From the NCBI RefSeq assembly GCF_963678975.1, contig NC_089277.1, positions 25,308,672 to 25,372,671 of the forward strand: DNA of 64,000 bases, written 5' to 3'. The DNA is from Dysidea avara (Eukaryota > Porifera > Demospongiae > Dictyoceratida > Dysideidae). Shown one piece after another: positions 1-11,162 of the stretch. A model generated the notes under the pieces. The model worked only from the letters and a program-made list of their open reading frames with translations. It was not told the DNA's origin and made no database searches. A program made the position numbers and the translations under genes. The stretch's first letter is position 1. Every line of letters starts with the position of its first letter.

Positions 1-803
1 TTAGAGTATCTCGATCTCGCATTTGCTACACGGAGTTGGCTTTCGAATCATAACTCAGTGGTTTGTAATCCGATTCTTCTGTACTACTGCAAAGACTTTC
101 TATGAAGATTATTCCAGCTATACACCGATTTTCAGCTCATTGCTCTAAGCGGTTTGCCTAGTAGGCGTGAAAACTAATACTTTTTATTCATAAAAATCGA
201 TCGCGTAATTGTGACACAGGTTGGGTTTTGTGTCATATCTCCGTGGTCTTTATCTCGATTCCTTTCAAACCACTAAAAGGCACTCCTACGATGGTTAATC
301 CATCTACATAGCAATTTTCAACTCATTCTATGAAGCGGTTTACCCTGTAGGCGTGACAACAAATCGATCTTGTTTTACGCGAATAATCGGTCATAACTCC
401 TGAACCATTCATCGGATTTGTACCACATTTGATGCTAGGATTCGCCTTTGGACTCCCTTTCTGTGTGCCAAATTTCAAGGCGATCGGAGCACGCGTTTGC
501 TTGTTATAGCAATTTTTGCAAGTGTGCGAAAAGACGAAGAAGAAGAAAAAAAAAAAACGAAGAAAAAAAAAACGAAACTTTGGCAGCTCGTATCTCGGAA
601 ATGGCTGGAGCGATTTCCTTCAAATTTGGAATGTAGACTCCCTTGGCTGGCGGGCAACTGTGTAGCAAATTTAGTTCCAATCAGATAAGTGATCACCGAG
701 ATACAAAGGTGTGAAAATGACGTTTTCGTTCTTCCTGTCAATATACTCACGGTGTGGCGCGCTGGCTTCTTGGGCCGCACGACACACTACCGTGTGTCTT
801 GAT
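1..803 (+). repeat. Dispersed repeat, copy 1 (left end cut by window)
   Basis: This stretch matches 29892-31385 almost throughout: the same opening (ctcgatctcgcatttgc at 10), the same A/G-rich run (535-575) and the same closing segment ending gtgtgtcttgat at 792-803. Copy 2 carries a 692-bp insertion absent here, so this copy shows the empty site. The short reading frames in it have no recognisable protein. It lies upstream of, and touches, the first visible deubiquitinase exon. Its superfamily was not identified; the left boundary is outside the window. Confidence 0.8.
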
Positions 804-805
804 AG

Positions 806-1588
806 TAATGGATGATGCTGAAACACACTCCAGCTTAAAGGAACACAGTACTACTACCATTGTTATTACAAATGACGAAGGAAACGAATCAAATAAAACT
901 GTTTCTGATAACCAAAGATATCCTGTTTCTGACAAAGAGAATAGTTTGGATAGTGATGGAAAGGAATTGACCGTTGCATGCATTGATGGTTCCTCTGCTA
1001 ATAATCAACCACATATAGCCAAGTCTAGTTCCTCAAAAGAAAAGAAACCTACCAATTCAAATTTTGATAAGGAAAACAAAATACATGCACCTCCTACGAG
1101 TGATCAAGATTCTTCTATTGTAGATCAGGACAAAGGATTTAATATTGCCACATCAGTCATTACAGATCCAATGAATATGGATCAAGATGTTTTCCCATCA
1201 GATCAATATACAAACTCTTATCTCACTATTGCACAACACACTGAAGACCCCAAAGAAGATTCTAGCACATACGCTGATGCCAGACAAGATCAAGATGAAA
1301 AATTAGATCATGATGTCAAACACAATCAAGCAGATGTTGATTCTAAATTTGATAACAGTCATGCTGAGTTTAATCCAGACACAGGTCACACAGAATTTGA
1401 AGTTGTTGGTAACAAAGCAAAACTGAATAAATATCTAGAACACAAATGTATGCATTTTCAGCCAAACCATCAAATAGAAATTGAGTCATCACAATTAACA
1501 GGCTTGGAATCATCTCTACAAGATTTTACTAATTTGGACATTTTAGATGATGACAACAAATTTTTTTGCAATACTTGCACTGAAAATA
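806..1588 (+). CDS. usp16/45-like: USP16/USP45-type ubiquitin hydrolase, internal exon (insert region plus start of the second half of the catalytic domain)
   Basis: This is an open exon of a ubiquitin-specific protease, a cysteine protease that removes ubiquitin from proteins such as histone H2A. Most of the exon encodes an acidic, Asp/Gln/Asn-rich, low-complexity stretch, corresponding to the long insert that USP16 and USP45 carry inside the catalytic domain. The last 50 codons contain LESSLQDFT and a CNTC knuckle, typical of the segment just before the central KRF motif. The donor GT is at 1589-1590 (aata|gtaagt) and leaves one base (phase 1), which fits the next exon exactly. The start is inferred: the frame is open upstream into the repeat, and the nearest acceptor-like AG is at 804-805. 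The catalytic Cys box and any zinc-finger UBP domain would lie upstream, outside the window. Confidence 0.72.
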
Positions 1589-2175
1589 GTAAGTACCACA
1601 ACAATAATATATAAGATTTTATGATATTACTGGAACTATATTATAATGCTTAAGCTTGTGCCTGGCATAGCATAATGCGCCAGCAAAAGCATCAAGCATT
1701 GTACCACCATAATAGGATCATTGTCAAGATTTTTAATTAAAATGCAAAATGCACTTGCCAGTAATAATGCAACTTTTCTTGCAAACAGTGTCCCCCACCT
1801 ATGATGCAAAACATGAACACAATACACAACATTGCTGCATTTCATATTATTTTTACTGTTCCTTGGCTAATTCTGTACATTTCTCTAAAATAAGATCGAG
1901 ATACTCTAATGGAGCAGTCACTCTTATACAGCAGTCAGGAAATGCTGTTGAGTTTGTAAGAATAAGTTTGAGCATAATAGGCTTGAGCTAGGCTATTTTT
2001 AAAGAATAATTGGCTCAAGTCTAATAATATTGTCTGTGCATGTATATACAAGTGACACAAACTATATGCCTTGAATTGCCTTTGCCTCATTCCCTTTAAC
2101 ATATATACAAACTGAGCATATGTATATTACAAGTTGGTATAAATTTAAGAGCATATTACTGTTCATGTCTTGTAG
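1589..2175 (+). other. Intron of the USP16/45-like gene
   Basis: The donor is gtaagt at 1589 and the acceptor is tcttgtag ending at 2175. It contains a degraded copy of the 'category-TAGGCACC' element material (1655-1735, gcataat-type words) and one copy of the dispersed ATACTCTAATRGAGCAGTCA word near 1900-1922. No coding potential is seen. Confidence 0.7.
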
Positions 2176-2378
2176 GTATTAAGACCCAGTCTGTCACAGC
2201 CACAGAAGCACTTTGTTTGGTCAGTAAACAGATTACAATCCATCATCTACCACAAATATTGATCCTACATGTGAAGAGGTTTACTATTGAATCAGATGGA
2301 GTGTTCAAAGATAGTGGACATATCTCATTTCCCTACAAACTGAATATGTCTCCATACTGCACCAGTGAATGCCTAAAG
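2176..2378 (+). CDS. usp16/45-like: USP16/USP45-type ubiquitin hydrolase, exon with the HxKRF box
   Basis: Joined in phase 1 to the preceding exon, this exon reads through ATEALCLVSKQITI, LPQILILHVKRF and FPYKLNMSPYCTSECLK. The 'P..L.LH.KRF' box is a hallmark of the USP catalytic fold, and the following 'F..L..SPYC...C' closely resembles the USP16/USP45 pattern. The acceptor is tgtag at 2171-2175. The donor GT is at 2379-2380 (aaag|gtacat), leaving a whole codon (phase 0). An apparent continuation of the frame past 2378 is intron read-through. Confidence 0.88.
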
Positions 2379-3478
2379 GTACATAATATTCCACATATAG
2401 ATATGTTGTAATAGCTACCATCATGCATATCTCTTGTTCAAAATTATTTTTATCATTGGAACCTGCTTCATTTTTAAGTTTATAATTTTTAATTTACTAG
2501 TTTGTTAATTGTTTTGCTGCAGGATATGTAGCTGTGATCTACATAATGAGGTTGTGCTTTATTTGAGTATGTCTTGATCTCACTGCTTATCACGAGTGAG
2601 ATTAAGAGGCATATTGTTTTCTACAGAAAAACTGCAGCTGATCAGTAATGGGCGTGCTCATGCAGTGCTATTCATTGTGAATATGGCAGATTGTTTAAGG
2701 GCGTTGCACAATGTGTTGTTTTATAAGTGCAGCTATCATATCTACTCTCTCTTACAATAGCGTAAGCATTTTAAATATAGTATTTTAGCATCTAATATGC
2801 TCCTCTAATGAAAATATTGATATGGAAATTAATGCATTGGTATGGTTTCCTTACATGAAGAAGGCAACCGTGTAAATGAAGATAAAAAGGAAAGGCAAAG
2901 CACAGAAGGCCGTCGCTCCCCCAGAAAAGACGTGTGGCTTGGTTATTGCAGCATGAAGTAGTGATCATGTGCTACTTTGTATAGCTTCTAGCTTAGCAAC
3001 TGTGATCAGGGAGGAAGCAGGCAAGCAAGCTGAAGAGCATTTATCTGCTTTTTAGGATACTTTTTCAATTTTAAGTGCCAAATCTGTAACCCCATTGCAA
3101 TAACATTGCCTAATGTGATACATTTTAGACTAGTGCTAAATAGAATACTGTGGTAATATCAATATTGTGATAATATTGTTTCACCAAATTTTGATGATCC
3201 AAGTATTGTTTTGTTCATATACTGCATGCGTTTTACGATAACACTGAGTCACCGCCCAGCCTTACCCTCTGAAATTTCTTGCAAGACCTGAATGGTTATA
3301 TTCAGTTGTTGTGTAGTCAATACTGGTGGGTACTGGGTACAAACATGTACACTTGTCAAATGACATAATAAATATTAATTTTACTATTCATTACTGGTAT
3401 TGTCACTATGACAACTTTACAGCAGAAAGCATTATTAGTTATAACGTATGTACATATTAAATTTTACTTTTGTTAAAG
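2379..3478 (+). other. Intron of the USP16/45-like gene
   Basis: The donor is gtacat at 2379 and the acceptor is gttaaag ending at 3478. No recognisable gene, RNA or bounded transposon was found in this 1.1 kb. Confidence 0.65.
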
Positions 3479-3781
3479 AATATGGCTGATGACAACAATG
3501 AGATCTGGTATGGACTTTATGCTGTTGTAGTTCATGATGGTTACACCCTGAAACATGGCCACTACTTTGCTTATGTGAGGAGGCGACCTTTGATAGAACC
3601 TACTAACTTGGTCCCAGAAACAAGTTGGGTGTATGATCAAAGTGCTGCAGAAGGTGAAGTCTGGTATTACACTAGTGACTTAACAGTGCACAAGTGCAAT
3701 GAAGGCTTTGAGGAAGTCAGCAGACAAGAAGCTTACATGCTGTTTTATGAGCTATTGCCTAAAACAATTGTGACAATATAA
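3479..3781 (+). CDS. usp16/45-like: USP16/USP45-type ubiquitin hydrolase, terminal exon with the His box
   Basis: This phase-0 terminal exon ends at taa 3779-3781. It encodes YGLYAVVVHDG, then GHYFAYVR, then VWYYTSDLTVHKC and QEAYMLFYE. These are the catalytic His region (GHY.AY), the 'W...D..V' segment carrying the Asp, and the closing 'AY.LFYE' motif of USPs, in the correct order. The residue pattern around the CLK|NM junction mirrors the same place in vertebrate USP16/45, supporting the splice. A possible polyadenylation signal AATAAA lies at 4243-4248. Both His- and Asp-box motifs look intact, so this end of the gene appears functional. Confidence 0.9.
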   Translation, partial: NMADDNNEIWYGLYAVVVHDGYTLKHGHYFAYVRRRPLIEPTNLVPETSWVYDQSAAEGEVWYYTSDLTVHKCNEGFEEVSRQEAYMLFYELLPKTIVTI

Positions 3782-5124
3782 ATATATAGTTACTACCGCA
3801 TGTACATGTATGTGTATCAAAGGATCATAATACAACAGATTTTTATGGATTAAGGGTTAGCTAAAATATTTGTGAAGTTTGGTATCATGTGACTCCTTTT
3901 ACATTGCTGACTAGAGCTGTGCGACAATAGTAAAACCTATTTTGATAAGTGATGAATGTTTTTTCTCGATATATATATTATCTCGATAATGATGTGACAT
4001 CATAGAACTGTTTTGTAAATGAAGTTTTACATATTATTTTGTTGATGTAAAGTGCTTGTTGTTAAGTCAGATATTAATCACTTCCCCAACTAGTTTGACA
4101 CCTTTCCATAGGTTTTCCTCCAATAGATTATGAAGATTTGCTATTAACTTGATTAGAAAAATTAGTTTTTATTTTATGATAGGCCCAGATCACTATGTTT
4201 GATTATGTATGCTATCTCAAAAATTTGACCTATTGTGCTCGTAATAAAATAAGTATGTTTGATAGGCACTGTATAGTTTATTTTTTATCTTTATAATACC
4301 CAGGGATGGCAGATAAGAGGGTGGTGGCTGTAGCTCCTGTCAGAGGGGTTTATCCCCTATATAAAGACCTCTAGCTGTCACTGAACATTAGCGCTGTTTG
4401 TATTAGCTACACCTAATAGCTCTGTTATACAAACGCTTAGCTACCTGCAATGGCCATGAATCAACATTTTGATGATCCCTAATAGAGCAGTCACCCTATT
4501 ATTAGTAATGACTGCTGAAATTTCTTTCAGGTTCAATCTTTAAAACTAATCTTCAAACCTTTCCTGGAATGGGGGGACATTCCCCAGACTTCTATATACA
4601 TGTAGTAAACTAATAATGTCTCAAGATTGAGATACCCTAATAGAATAGTCACCCAATACAACAGTTGAGCTATATTGATAGTAATCTCTTCAAACTGCTA
4701 AAATCGCTATCAGATTCAATCTTGGGGGGTCAGCTAATTTTGAAAAGTCTAGCTACACCCTTTAGCCCCCCTCTAAAATGTATGCTTTATCCACCCCTGC
4801 ATATACCAATATACGTATTCTCAAGTGCTATGTTATGCTAAAAAAAAGTTAATTTTTGTATAACTCAGTCTTCACAAGTTTGCTATTAATTTTGCTCTTT
4901 CTGAATTGACTAGCTTCTTCATATTTGGCAACCTTTCTGTCATGTCTAGAAACAAGGTGTGTGTCTGTGAGCAAGCATGTGTATGTGTAGAGGGGTGCAT
5001 TGACAGCATTATGTGTGTGAGTGTGAGTGCGTGATTTTTGATTAATTAGATTTATTTTTTACCCTCACATGTACAGTAGTCGGCAGAGCCATTCTTCCCT
5101 ACTGGACCACACATAACTACAGGG
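3782..5124. other. 3' flank of the USP gene, no further gene seen
   Basis: Contains the putative polyadenylation signal at 4243, two copies of the dispersed 'TAATAGARYAGTCA' word (4481-4495 and 4625-4652), and otherwise unassigned AT-rich sequence. Confidence 0.5.
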
Positions 5125-5129
5125 ATACA

Positions 5130-6054
5130 CAGTGGCGTAGCCAGGAAAATTTTTTTACCAAGGCAAAGTTTATCCATTGACCTAGCTAATTGAGAGGGTC
5201 TGCTTCTGACTTACAAATACTTTGGGTGGTACAGCATTTTCAGGTTGACTACTTGGTTAGATGGAAGAAACTGTTTCAGAAGACTCTGAACATTTTACTA
5301 CATGTCATAAGTAATGCTCCAGTTTAGTTAATGCTACAGAACTGCTTCAATTATTAGACTAGTTTAAGTGTATACTCAACAAAAAATATTGACTTACTCT
5401 GGGGATATTGAATAGTCAAGCCATCCCATGGACTGCAATGGAGGTCATGGTCATGCACATTATACTTATTTATTGATCTGTTGTGATATTTAAGTCAGAC
5501 GCTATCTCTTTCATGTGATGCTCAACTACATGTGCTAAGCACGTCGAGCCAGGGAGACTGGGAGCATGCTCCCTTTAGGAAATTCTGAAAATATATGCTT
5601 TGAAATGGCATGTGGAGGCTACTATTTTATTGTAACTGCTAATGCATGATATGCATGAACAATTAGTTCAATGTAATGCCATGCAGTTGACTCATTGGAA
5701 CTTTTGAAAAGTAATGTAAAGACAATTAACAAGTGTAATCAAAAGAGTGGCTATAATTTGTACTGAATGCTCTATTAGAGTATATTACGATGACTGCTAT
5801 ATTAGAGTATCTCGATCTTTTTCTACAAATTCGAGTAGCTGAAAAGTGGTCCAGCACTGGGCTCCAGCCCTGCTTAGTACTACAGCCATAGATTCTATAA
5901 TGTGTAGTACAGTAATCAGTGTTGTTTAGAGTAAGTTAACATTTGAGTAGAAAATTTGTGGTGCCAAAACTCATGATCAGGCCTGTTCAGCCTGTTGTTG
6001 AGCATTTTTACCGAGGCAACTGCCTCGGTTGCCTCAATGTTAGGTACGCCACTG
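5130..6054. mobile_element. Non-autonomous element with CAGTGGCGTAGCC termini, 5-bp TSD
   Basis: The left end is cagtggcgtagccagg at 5130 and the right end is ggtacgccactg at 6043-6054. Both sides are flanked by ataca (5125-5129 and 6055-6059), a clean 5-bp target duplication. It is 925 bp with no transposase-like reading frame. A copy of the dispersed 'ATTAGAGTATCTCGATC' word lies at about 5800-5818 inside it. Confidence 0.8.
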
Positions 6055-6984
6055 ATACAACAGAGTACAAAATCACAAGCAACCATACAAATAGGCTTGA
6101 GTCAATTATGCTTTTGAAAATAGCTTTTGAGCAGTGGTCAAAATTCCAGTCTATTAATTACACTCAAGATTATATACCCTATTATATTAAAGTGTATTAG
6201 CTTATCCTGACTGCTGTAGTAGAGTAAGTGACTGCTCTGTTAAAGTGTCTTGATCTTATTTCCGTAAACTGAATAATCAGCAAAGAAATAATAAAAGTAA
6301 TAGCATTGCACATTTTCTTGAGATGAAATGCAGTATTAAGTGTATATGCTCATGTTTTGTTGTATTTTTGGCACACGTATTGCTCATTATAACAACCTTG
6401 AAAATTATCCCATTGTGCTGGCATATAATTATGCTTGATGCTTTTAAACATGCCCGTGTATACCAATATTAATCCATAGTGAACATAGGTAAATATAATA
6501 ATAATAATAATAATAAACAATTAGCTTAAAGGTATTATAGACAATAGCAAACAAGGATATACATTGTTAAAGAAAGGTACTCATGGATAAACAAGGTTAA
6601 CCAGAGGTATACATGGGTATAAGCATGAGGGTATACATGAGTAAACAAGGGTATACCGGCATGGGTAAACATGGGGTAAATGTGTATGAGTACACAAAAG
6701 TAAGTATTAACAGAATTTAGAAGTAGTTAAAGCTGCAAGAATAATAAGCATTATGGGTAATTATTACGGTAGCTGCACATGGGTAATTAATGTGGCTAAA
6801 TGTATGAAGAACTCATGTTTACCCATGTACATGAATAACAAGGTTATATACCCATGCTCACTATTGCCTCTGCACACTTACCATTGTTTCACCGTTCCGT
6901 TATGAAATGTCAATTGCTTTGTTTGTTTCTCTGCTAGCTACCCTATGTTTACCGGGTTTTAAAAATATGCTCTGGGTCTTAAAC
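6055..6984. other. Intergenic, simple repeats only
   Basis: Holds a (TAA)n microsatellite at about 6495-6516 and a degenerate GGGTAWACATG-rich stretch at about 6580-6690. No gene is seen. Confidence 0.5.
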
Positions 6985-7190
6985 CAAGCTTTATCTCCTC
7001 ATGTTCAGTCATAAGTCAGATTTCCTATGTTAGTGGTAAAATACAAAAACTTACCTAGAGTGCACTGTTAATTCTAATGTTGAAAGTTTTCGCTGTAAGC
7101 ACCATGATAAATCTTTTGATCCATAGTCTCTATGCAAAGTAGAAACAGTCAATGCTTGACAAAATTAAGCAAACTAATACCGGCATGAGT
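6985..7190 (+). pseudogene. Decayed second exon of a sulfotransferase (array relic)
   Basis: This segment aligns base for base with the second exon of gene 1 (15967-16322). Positions 7013-7055 match the stretch encoding the SEAKLPMLVVKYENL region. After a deletion of roughly 85 bases, 7058-7130 match the stretch encoding ECTVNSNVENFHRQHHDKSFDP. The shared runs include gttaattctaatgttgaaa and ccatgataaatcttttgatc. A stop codon sits where the 'DPYSP' motif should continue, and frame is lost. No matching first exon was found upstream. It is in the same orientation as the four complete paralogs. Confidence 0.8.
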
Positions 7191-7583
7191 TAAGTATGTA
7201 TTTTGCTCAATCATTCATTTATATCCACTATAATACATCATTTTACATCCTGCAATGTTTATTAGGCAATTGACACATTGGTTGCTACTTGTTCATTGTT
7301 GGAGGCACCCTTTGATACGATGGTAGCAACTTCCATAAAAGGCTGGTCAAAAGGGGATTATGTCTTTATATTCAGTATAGCAATGTGTACATATGCATGT
7401 CATGAGTAGTACATTTCGACAAGTTCTCTATCATTTGAGTTCCAGCAACAAATCCAAGCAACATGATTAAATAGATTCAGTGCATCATATATGTAAAATT
7501 TATCGCGTTTGGAAGATGTGGCCAATTTCCTTGTTATCTACCGCAGCCTCCTAGGTGATTACATCTGGAAATGGGTCAATTCA
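7191..7583. other. Intergenic, nothing recognised
   Basis: No reading frame, bounded repeat or RNA gene could be supported here. Confidence 0.4.
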
Positions 7584-8447
7584 CAGGCCCATACGCAGGA
7601 ATTTCAAAAGGGGGTTCTAAATTGAAGCGGTAGGCGATCCCAGACGCTGAGAAAGGGTTAATATTCAATGTCCTGAGAATAGCCTCAAATTGCTTAAATG
7701 CAGAAATGCATGCACTGATTAAATGAACTTCTCACACATCATTGTGTTGACACAAATTACACTCAATATTGACCCATCGTACGCTAATACAAACAAGAGA
7801 TTAAAATATGGTTGTAGTGCATGTACACTCTAGCATTTCTAAGACTGCTCAGGGTCATTCATTTCAGCTATAAGCTAAACCTTACATTTCACCATTGTCC
7901 AAACATGGATGATAACCACAATAAGGTTAATATGAAAGCAACTGACAGACTCACACACTTGACACTTTAGAATTCATATCATTGGATGTAACAAAGCCAG
8001 GCTTACTTGTGTTATAGTTGTTATAGTTAATAGTCTATCATGCAGTCACAGTGTCCATCAAGTCTGGTGCTCATCATTGCTATTCCGGGCTCTTATTAGA
8101 AAATATTTACCAAATTACGATTGGAATTAATCGAAATAATATTAATAGTAGCTCTCAGTGCAGTATGATCAAGGATGGCTCGATGGATAGCCTTATTAAG
8201 ATACTGCATGTAAGTAGAATAATAGAAGCCTTAGCGATATAGAGAGAAAACCACTGTCTGTATTCATGCATCATTAAAGTGGTTTCTATGTACACAGATA
8301 ACCTCGAAGCCACCTGGTAGAAGCCATGGAATGCGTGTAATGAATGCTAGAACACAGATTATAGTTGAAACGATCGTTTTACAGTAAAAATAAAATTTCC
8401 AGTTTAAAATAGGGGGTTCGACCGAACCCCCCCTGGGTACGGGCCTG
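7584..8447. mobile_element. Probable element with CAGGCCCRTAC termini
   Basis: The left end caggcccatacgcagg (7584) and right end ctgggtacgggcctg (8433-8447) are inverted relatives of the termini at 23159 and 53456. The flanks (attca / cttaa) do not match, so no target duplication is evident. The right end abuts a half MITE at 8448, suggesting rearrangement or insertion into it. Confidence 0.55.
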
Positions 8448-8582
8448 CTTAAATGCTTACTAGGTGATAAAATTTTCATTGCCATAGCCTATTAGTGTAA
8501 AATGTTATAAATCAAGGAATTTTGAAAAAGTAGGAAAAAATCATATGCCCACATGCCCTGTTTTTGCAAGCCCAGTCACATT
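8448..8582. mobile_element. Truncated TGTGACCGG-family MITE (right half)
   Basis: Matches the right half of the complete element at 20242-20490, including gaaaaagtaggaaaaaatca and the terminal gcaagcccagtcaca. The left half is missing. Confidence 0.65.
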
Positions 8583-8917
8583 TATTTTTGCACTCATCTA
8601 CACTCCCTTGCTATGCCCACATGTGTTACTCTCTTGGTCACATGTGACCGAGGACTTATCTACTAGTTTACTGTATCTCAGTAATCAAATATCATAGATA
8701 GTGTATATACTATCTATGCAAATATAGAGTAGAGGCTGGTATTATGGGACAGGGGGTAATATGGGTCACATAGCTTAAAGTGGGTTAAATCCTGCAGATT
8801 CAGGAGTAAAGAGATGGTACCTATTCAGACCATCACAGATAGTGACTATAAGTCAACCACAATACTAATTAGGGAATAATAAGCTTATGTACAAGAGGGC
8901 ACTCTTACAGATTCAGA

Positions 8918-9219
8918 CAGTGGCGATTCTAGACCTGACCTACAGGAGGGGCCCAGTAGGGAACAGCATAACTATTGTTGTTTGGCTATAGTATAAAGTA
9001 GAATTTTCAGGGGGGTCTGGGGGTGCAACCCCCAAAAGCTGCAGGATTTTTGCAATTTAAAGGCTTGAAAACAGCCTAAAATTTGTTCTAAAAACATGAA
9101 AAATGTTAAAAATAACAATGCCAATCTATACAGCAACTTTTCCCCAAGATTTTTTAAAAGTTATTTTTTTAAAAGGGGGGGCCTTGGCCCCCCCTGGCCC
9201 CCCCTTAGAATCGCCTATG
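8918..9219. mobile_element. Short hAT-like MITE with 8-bp TSD, inserted in a LINE tail
   Basis: The left terminus is cagtggcgattctaga and the right terminus tagaatcgcctatg (imperfect inverted repeats). The flanks gattcaga at 8910-8917 and 9220-9227 are an exact 8-bp duplication, typical of hAT. It is 302 bp with G- and C-runs and no reading frame. Confidence 0.8.
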
Positions 9220-9227
9220 GATTCAGA

Positions 9228-9490
9228 CAGGTATCAGCCCACTTAAACATTTATTTGCACTCTTTTTTCCCTGCCACTATCAAAATATGGAACAGCCTCC
9301 CAGCTACTGCAATTGAAGCAACCAATGTAGATGACTTTCAGAAAAGGATTGTAGACTATTTTTGTATTAACCCAGCTATATAGTCTAAAATGTTGTACAT
9401 TTTGTTTTCTTGCATGTATCTGTGCTTTATACTCCCTAATGGAGGTCTGCACAGTATTAATAATAAATAAAAATAAATAAGCTCCCAGCT
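9228..9490 (+). pseudogene. LINE relic: C-terminal tail of a reverse transcriptase ORF plus 3' tail
   Basis: The + frame reads FFPATIKIWNSLPATAIEA, then DDFQKRIVDYF to a stop at 9381. 'FFP.TI..WNSLP' is the usual last conserved block of many non-LTR retrotransposon ORF2 proteins. About 80 bases on, the sequence ends in a (taaa/aata)n tail at 9459-9480, as in several LINE clades. The 302-bp MITE at 8918 interrupts its upstream part. Only the last hundred codons survive. Confidence 0.7.
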
Positions 9491-9924
9491 AAAATTTGCT
9501 ATATCATAATGGAGGACTGTCAATGATTGTTTTTGTACCACTCACTATGCAGTAAAGAGTACGAAGATTGTGAAGTGCATGTACTAAGTCAACTAATCTA
9601 CTTTGACTGTCTACAGTGTCCCTGCTACCTTTTACATATGAAATTTACAATAATCAAATACGAAATAGTCAACTTGCAAGCACAGCGTCTCATAATACCC
9701 CCATATGTCTCATAATACATACAGCTACAGTGTTCCAGAAAAACGATTAAACAGACCACCAAATGTTATGAAAATTTTTGAAATTTTAGGATAATATAGT
9801 TTATGGGCATACCTTTCCCTATTAGTATTGTGAAATACCAGGGTTACAGTTTAAGGTAATAGCAATGCTTTGAAGTTAAGTGTCTCATAACTACCACCAC
9901 TACTCTATACTTATGTAGTCTATT
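9491..9924. other. Intergenic, nothing recognised
   Basis: AT-rich sequence with no supported gene or bounded repeat. Confidence 0.4.
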
Positions 9925-9984
9925 GTGAAGTTCTATTATGTGAAGTTCTATTATGTGAAGTTCTATTATGTGAAGTTCTATTAT
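9925..9984 (+). repeat. 15-bp tandem repeat, four units
   Basis: Four exact copies of gtgaagttctattat. The last unit runs into an ATG at 9983 that is in frame with gene 1. It lies about 290 bp before the preferred start codon of gene 1, hence in the promoter or 5' leader region. Confidence 0.9.
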
Positions 9985-10273
9985 GCTACGCGTGCGGGTC
10001 GGCTACGCCAGACTAATTAGCACAGGGATGCACAGTTCTGTAAAGCATAGAATATCACTGAATCAAAAGTCTCAAAAATCTGCGGCTAGATGGCCTGGTA
10101 TTCAAGCCGGGTTTTTTTTTTGCGCCGGCGCTTATTTACAAGCATCTGCGCGAAAGCGTGATGAAACCGCATCCACTGTTCGTGAAAACAATTATCAGAG
10201 AAAATGCTATCATGTATGGTGGGAAAACGCCTTGATAGTGAAGAAATCAGCTACTATCTATGATTCGATTAGT

Positions 10274-11162
10274 ATGTCTACTAGAAGTCACAGCAAAGTA
10301 TTAATAGTATTACTGGTGGTTGTCGTGTTGGTGTGTTGTATTGGCTATGTCCCGTACGGTGAGAGCCAGCCAGAAGATGGAAATGAAGTGCCCATCTCAG
10401 AGTTCACTGACTTGAGTCGATCACACCGGAAATTACACAGTCGTAGACGAGGTCGTGGATCTCGAAGGCGTGACCATACATCACTCTCTGCTATAAATAC
10501 GGAGATAACTACATACGAGGATAGCGAGCTGCCCAAGCCTTGGCCCAAGCTTCCTTCAATGCCAGAACTGATGACAGCATTTCAAAAAGGAAAATATCCT
10601 CCGCTTAAGGATTATAACCTCTCTGATGATGAGGTCGCAATGGTAGCCCAATTATTCAACATCAAAGGATTGGATTCAAGCGTTTCACTACAGCGAGAGT
10701 TCCTGGGGTGCCCAGCAAAAAACCTTATTCGTGATACGCGTATTCGCGAGTTTGTGGATGGAAGATATATTCTTACCAAGCAATATCAAACATGTAAGGA
10801 ATTATCATTCAAGAAACAACGTGGTGTGGTTGGACTAATCAGTTTCCCAGGATCAGGTAACTCCTGGGTACGTCAACTATTGGAGACCAGTACAGGTGTA
10901 TTCACTGGGTCTGTATATTGTGACAAAAGCTATGTTCAAGCTGGAATGGTTGGTGAGGGGGTTCGTTCAGAGTTTGTTGTAGCAGTTAAATGTCACAGTT
11001 GTCATAAAAGAGCTTTTGAACGATTTTCAAAACTAATATATGTCATTAGGAGTCCTTTTGATGCAATTTTGTCTGAATTTACAAGGAAAGCTGTTCATAT
11101 TGGTGGTACATATACAAATGCTAGTTCGAAGCATGTTGCTGAACTCAGGAGTACAGGCCTTA
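10274..11162 (+). CDS. Sulfotransferase gene 1, exon 1 (WSCD-like, Golgi type II)
   Basis: Predicted membrane-bound sulfotransferase that would transfer sulfate from PAPS to a glycan in the Golgi lumen. From the ATG at 10274, residues 9-25 form a hydrophobic anchor (VLIVLLVVVVLVCCIGY) after a short basic tail. A basic/acidic stem follows. A conserved stem block around LSDDEVAMVAQLFNIKGL ends in a CPAK cysteine. Residues 190-198 are the 5'-phosphosulfate loop SFPGSGNSW, 239-241 the K-x-H (here KCH, where paralogs have KTH or KSH) and 259 onward the 3'-phosphate segment RSPFDAI. The best family match is the catalytic half of WSCD1/2. An in-frame ATG at 9983 would put 97 extra residues before the anchor; I prefer 10274 because the paralogs begin just before their anchors. 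The donor GT is at 11163 (ctta|gtaagt), phase 1. With exon 2 the protein is 414 residues. Confidence 0.88.

Noticed and set aside
475-780. 101-codon minus frame and overlapping + frames in the first repeat
   Set aside because: They lie in repeat DNA with an A/G-rich run, match no family, and the frame is not kept in the second repeat copy.
9983-10273. Extending gene 1 to the upstream ATG at 9983
   Set aside because: It would place 97 residues before the membrane anchor, unlike the paralogs, and starts in a tandem repeat. Kept only as a possible isoform.
10274-11162. Cytosolic SULT-family identity for the sulfotransferases
   Set aside because: A hydrophobic anchor is present and the loop SFPGSGNSW with 'TGVYTGSVYCD' follows the WSCD pattern and lacks the cytosolic SULT signature.
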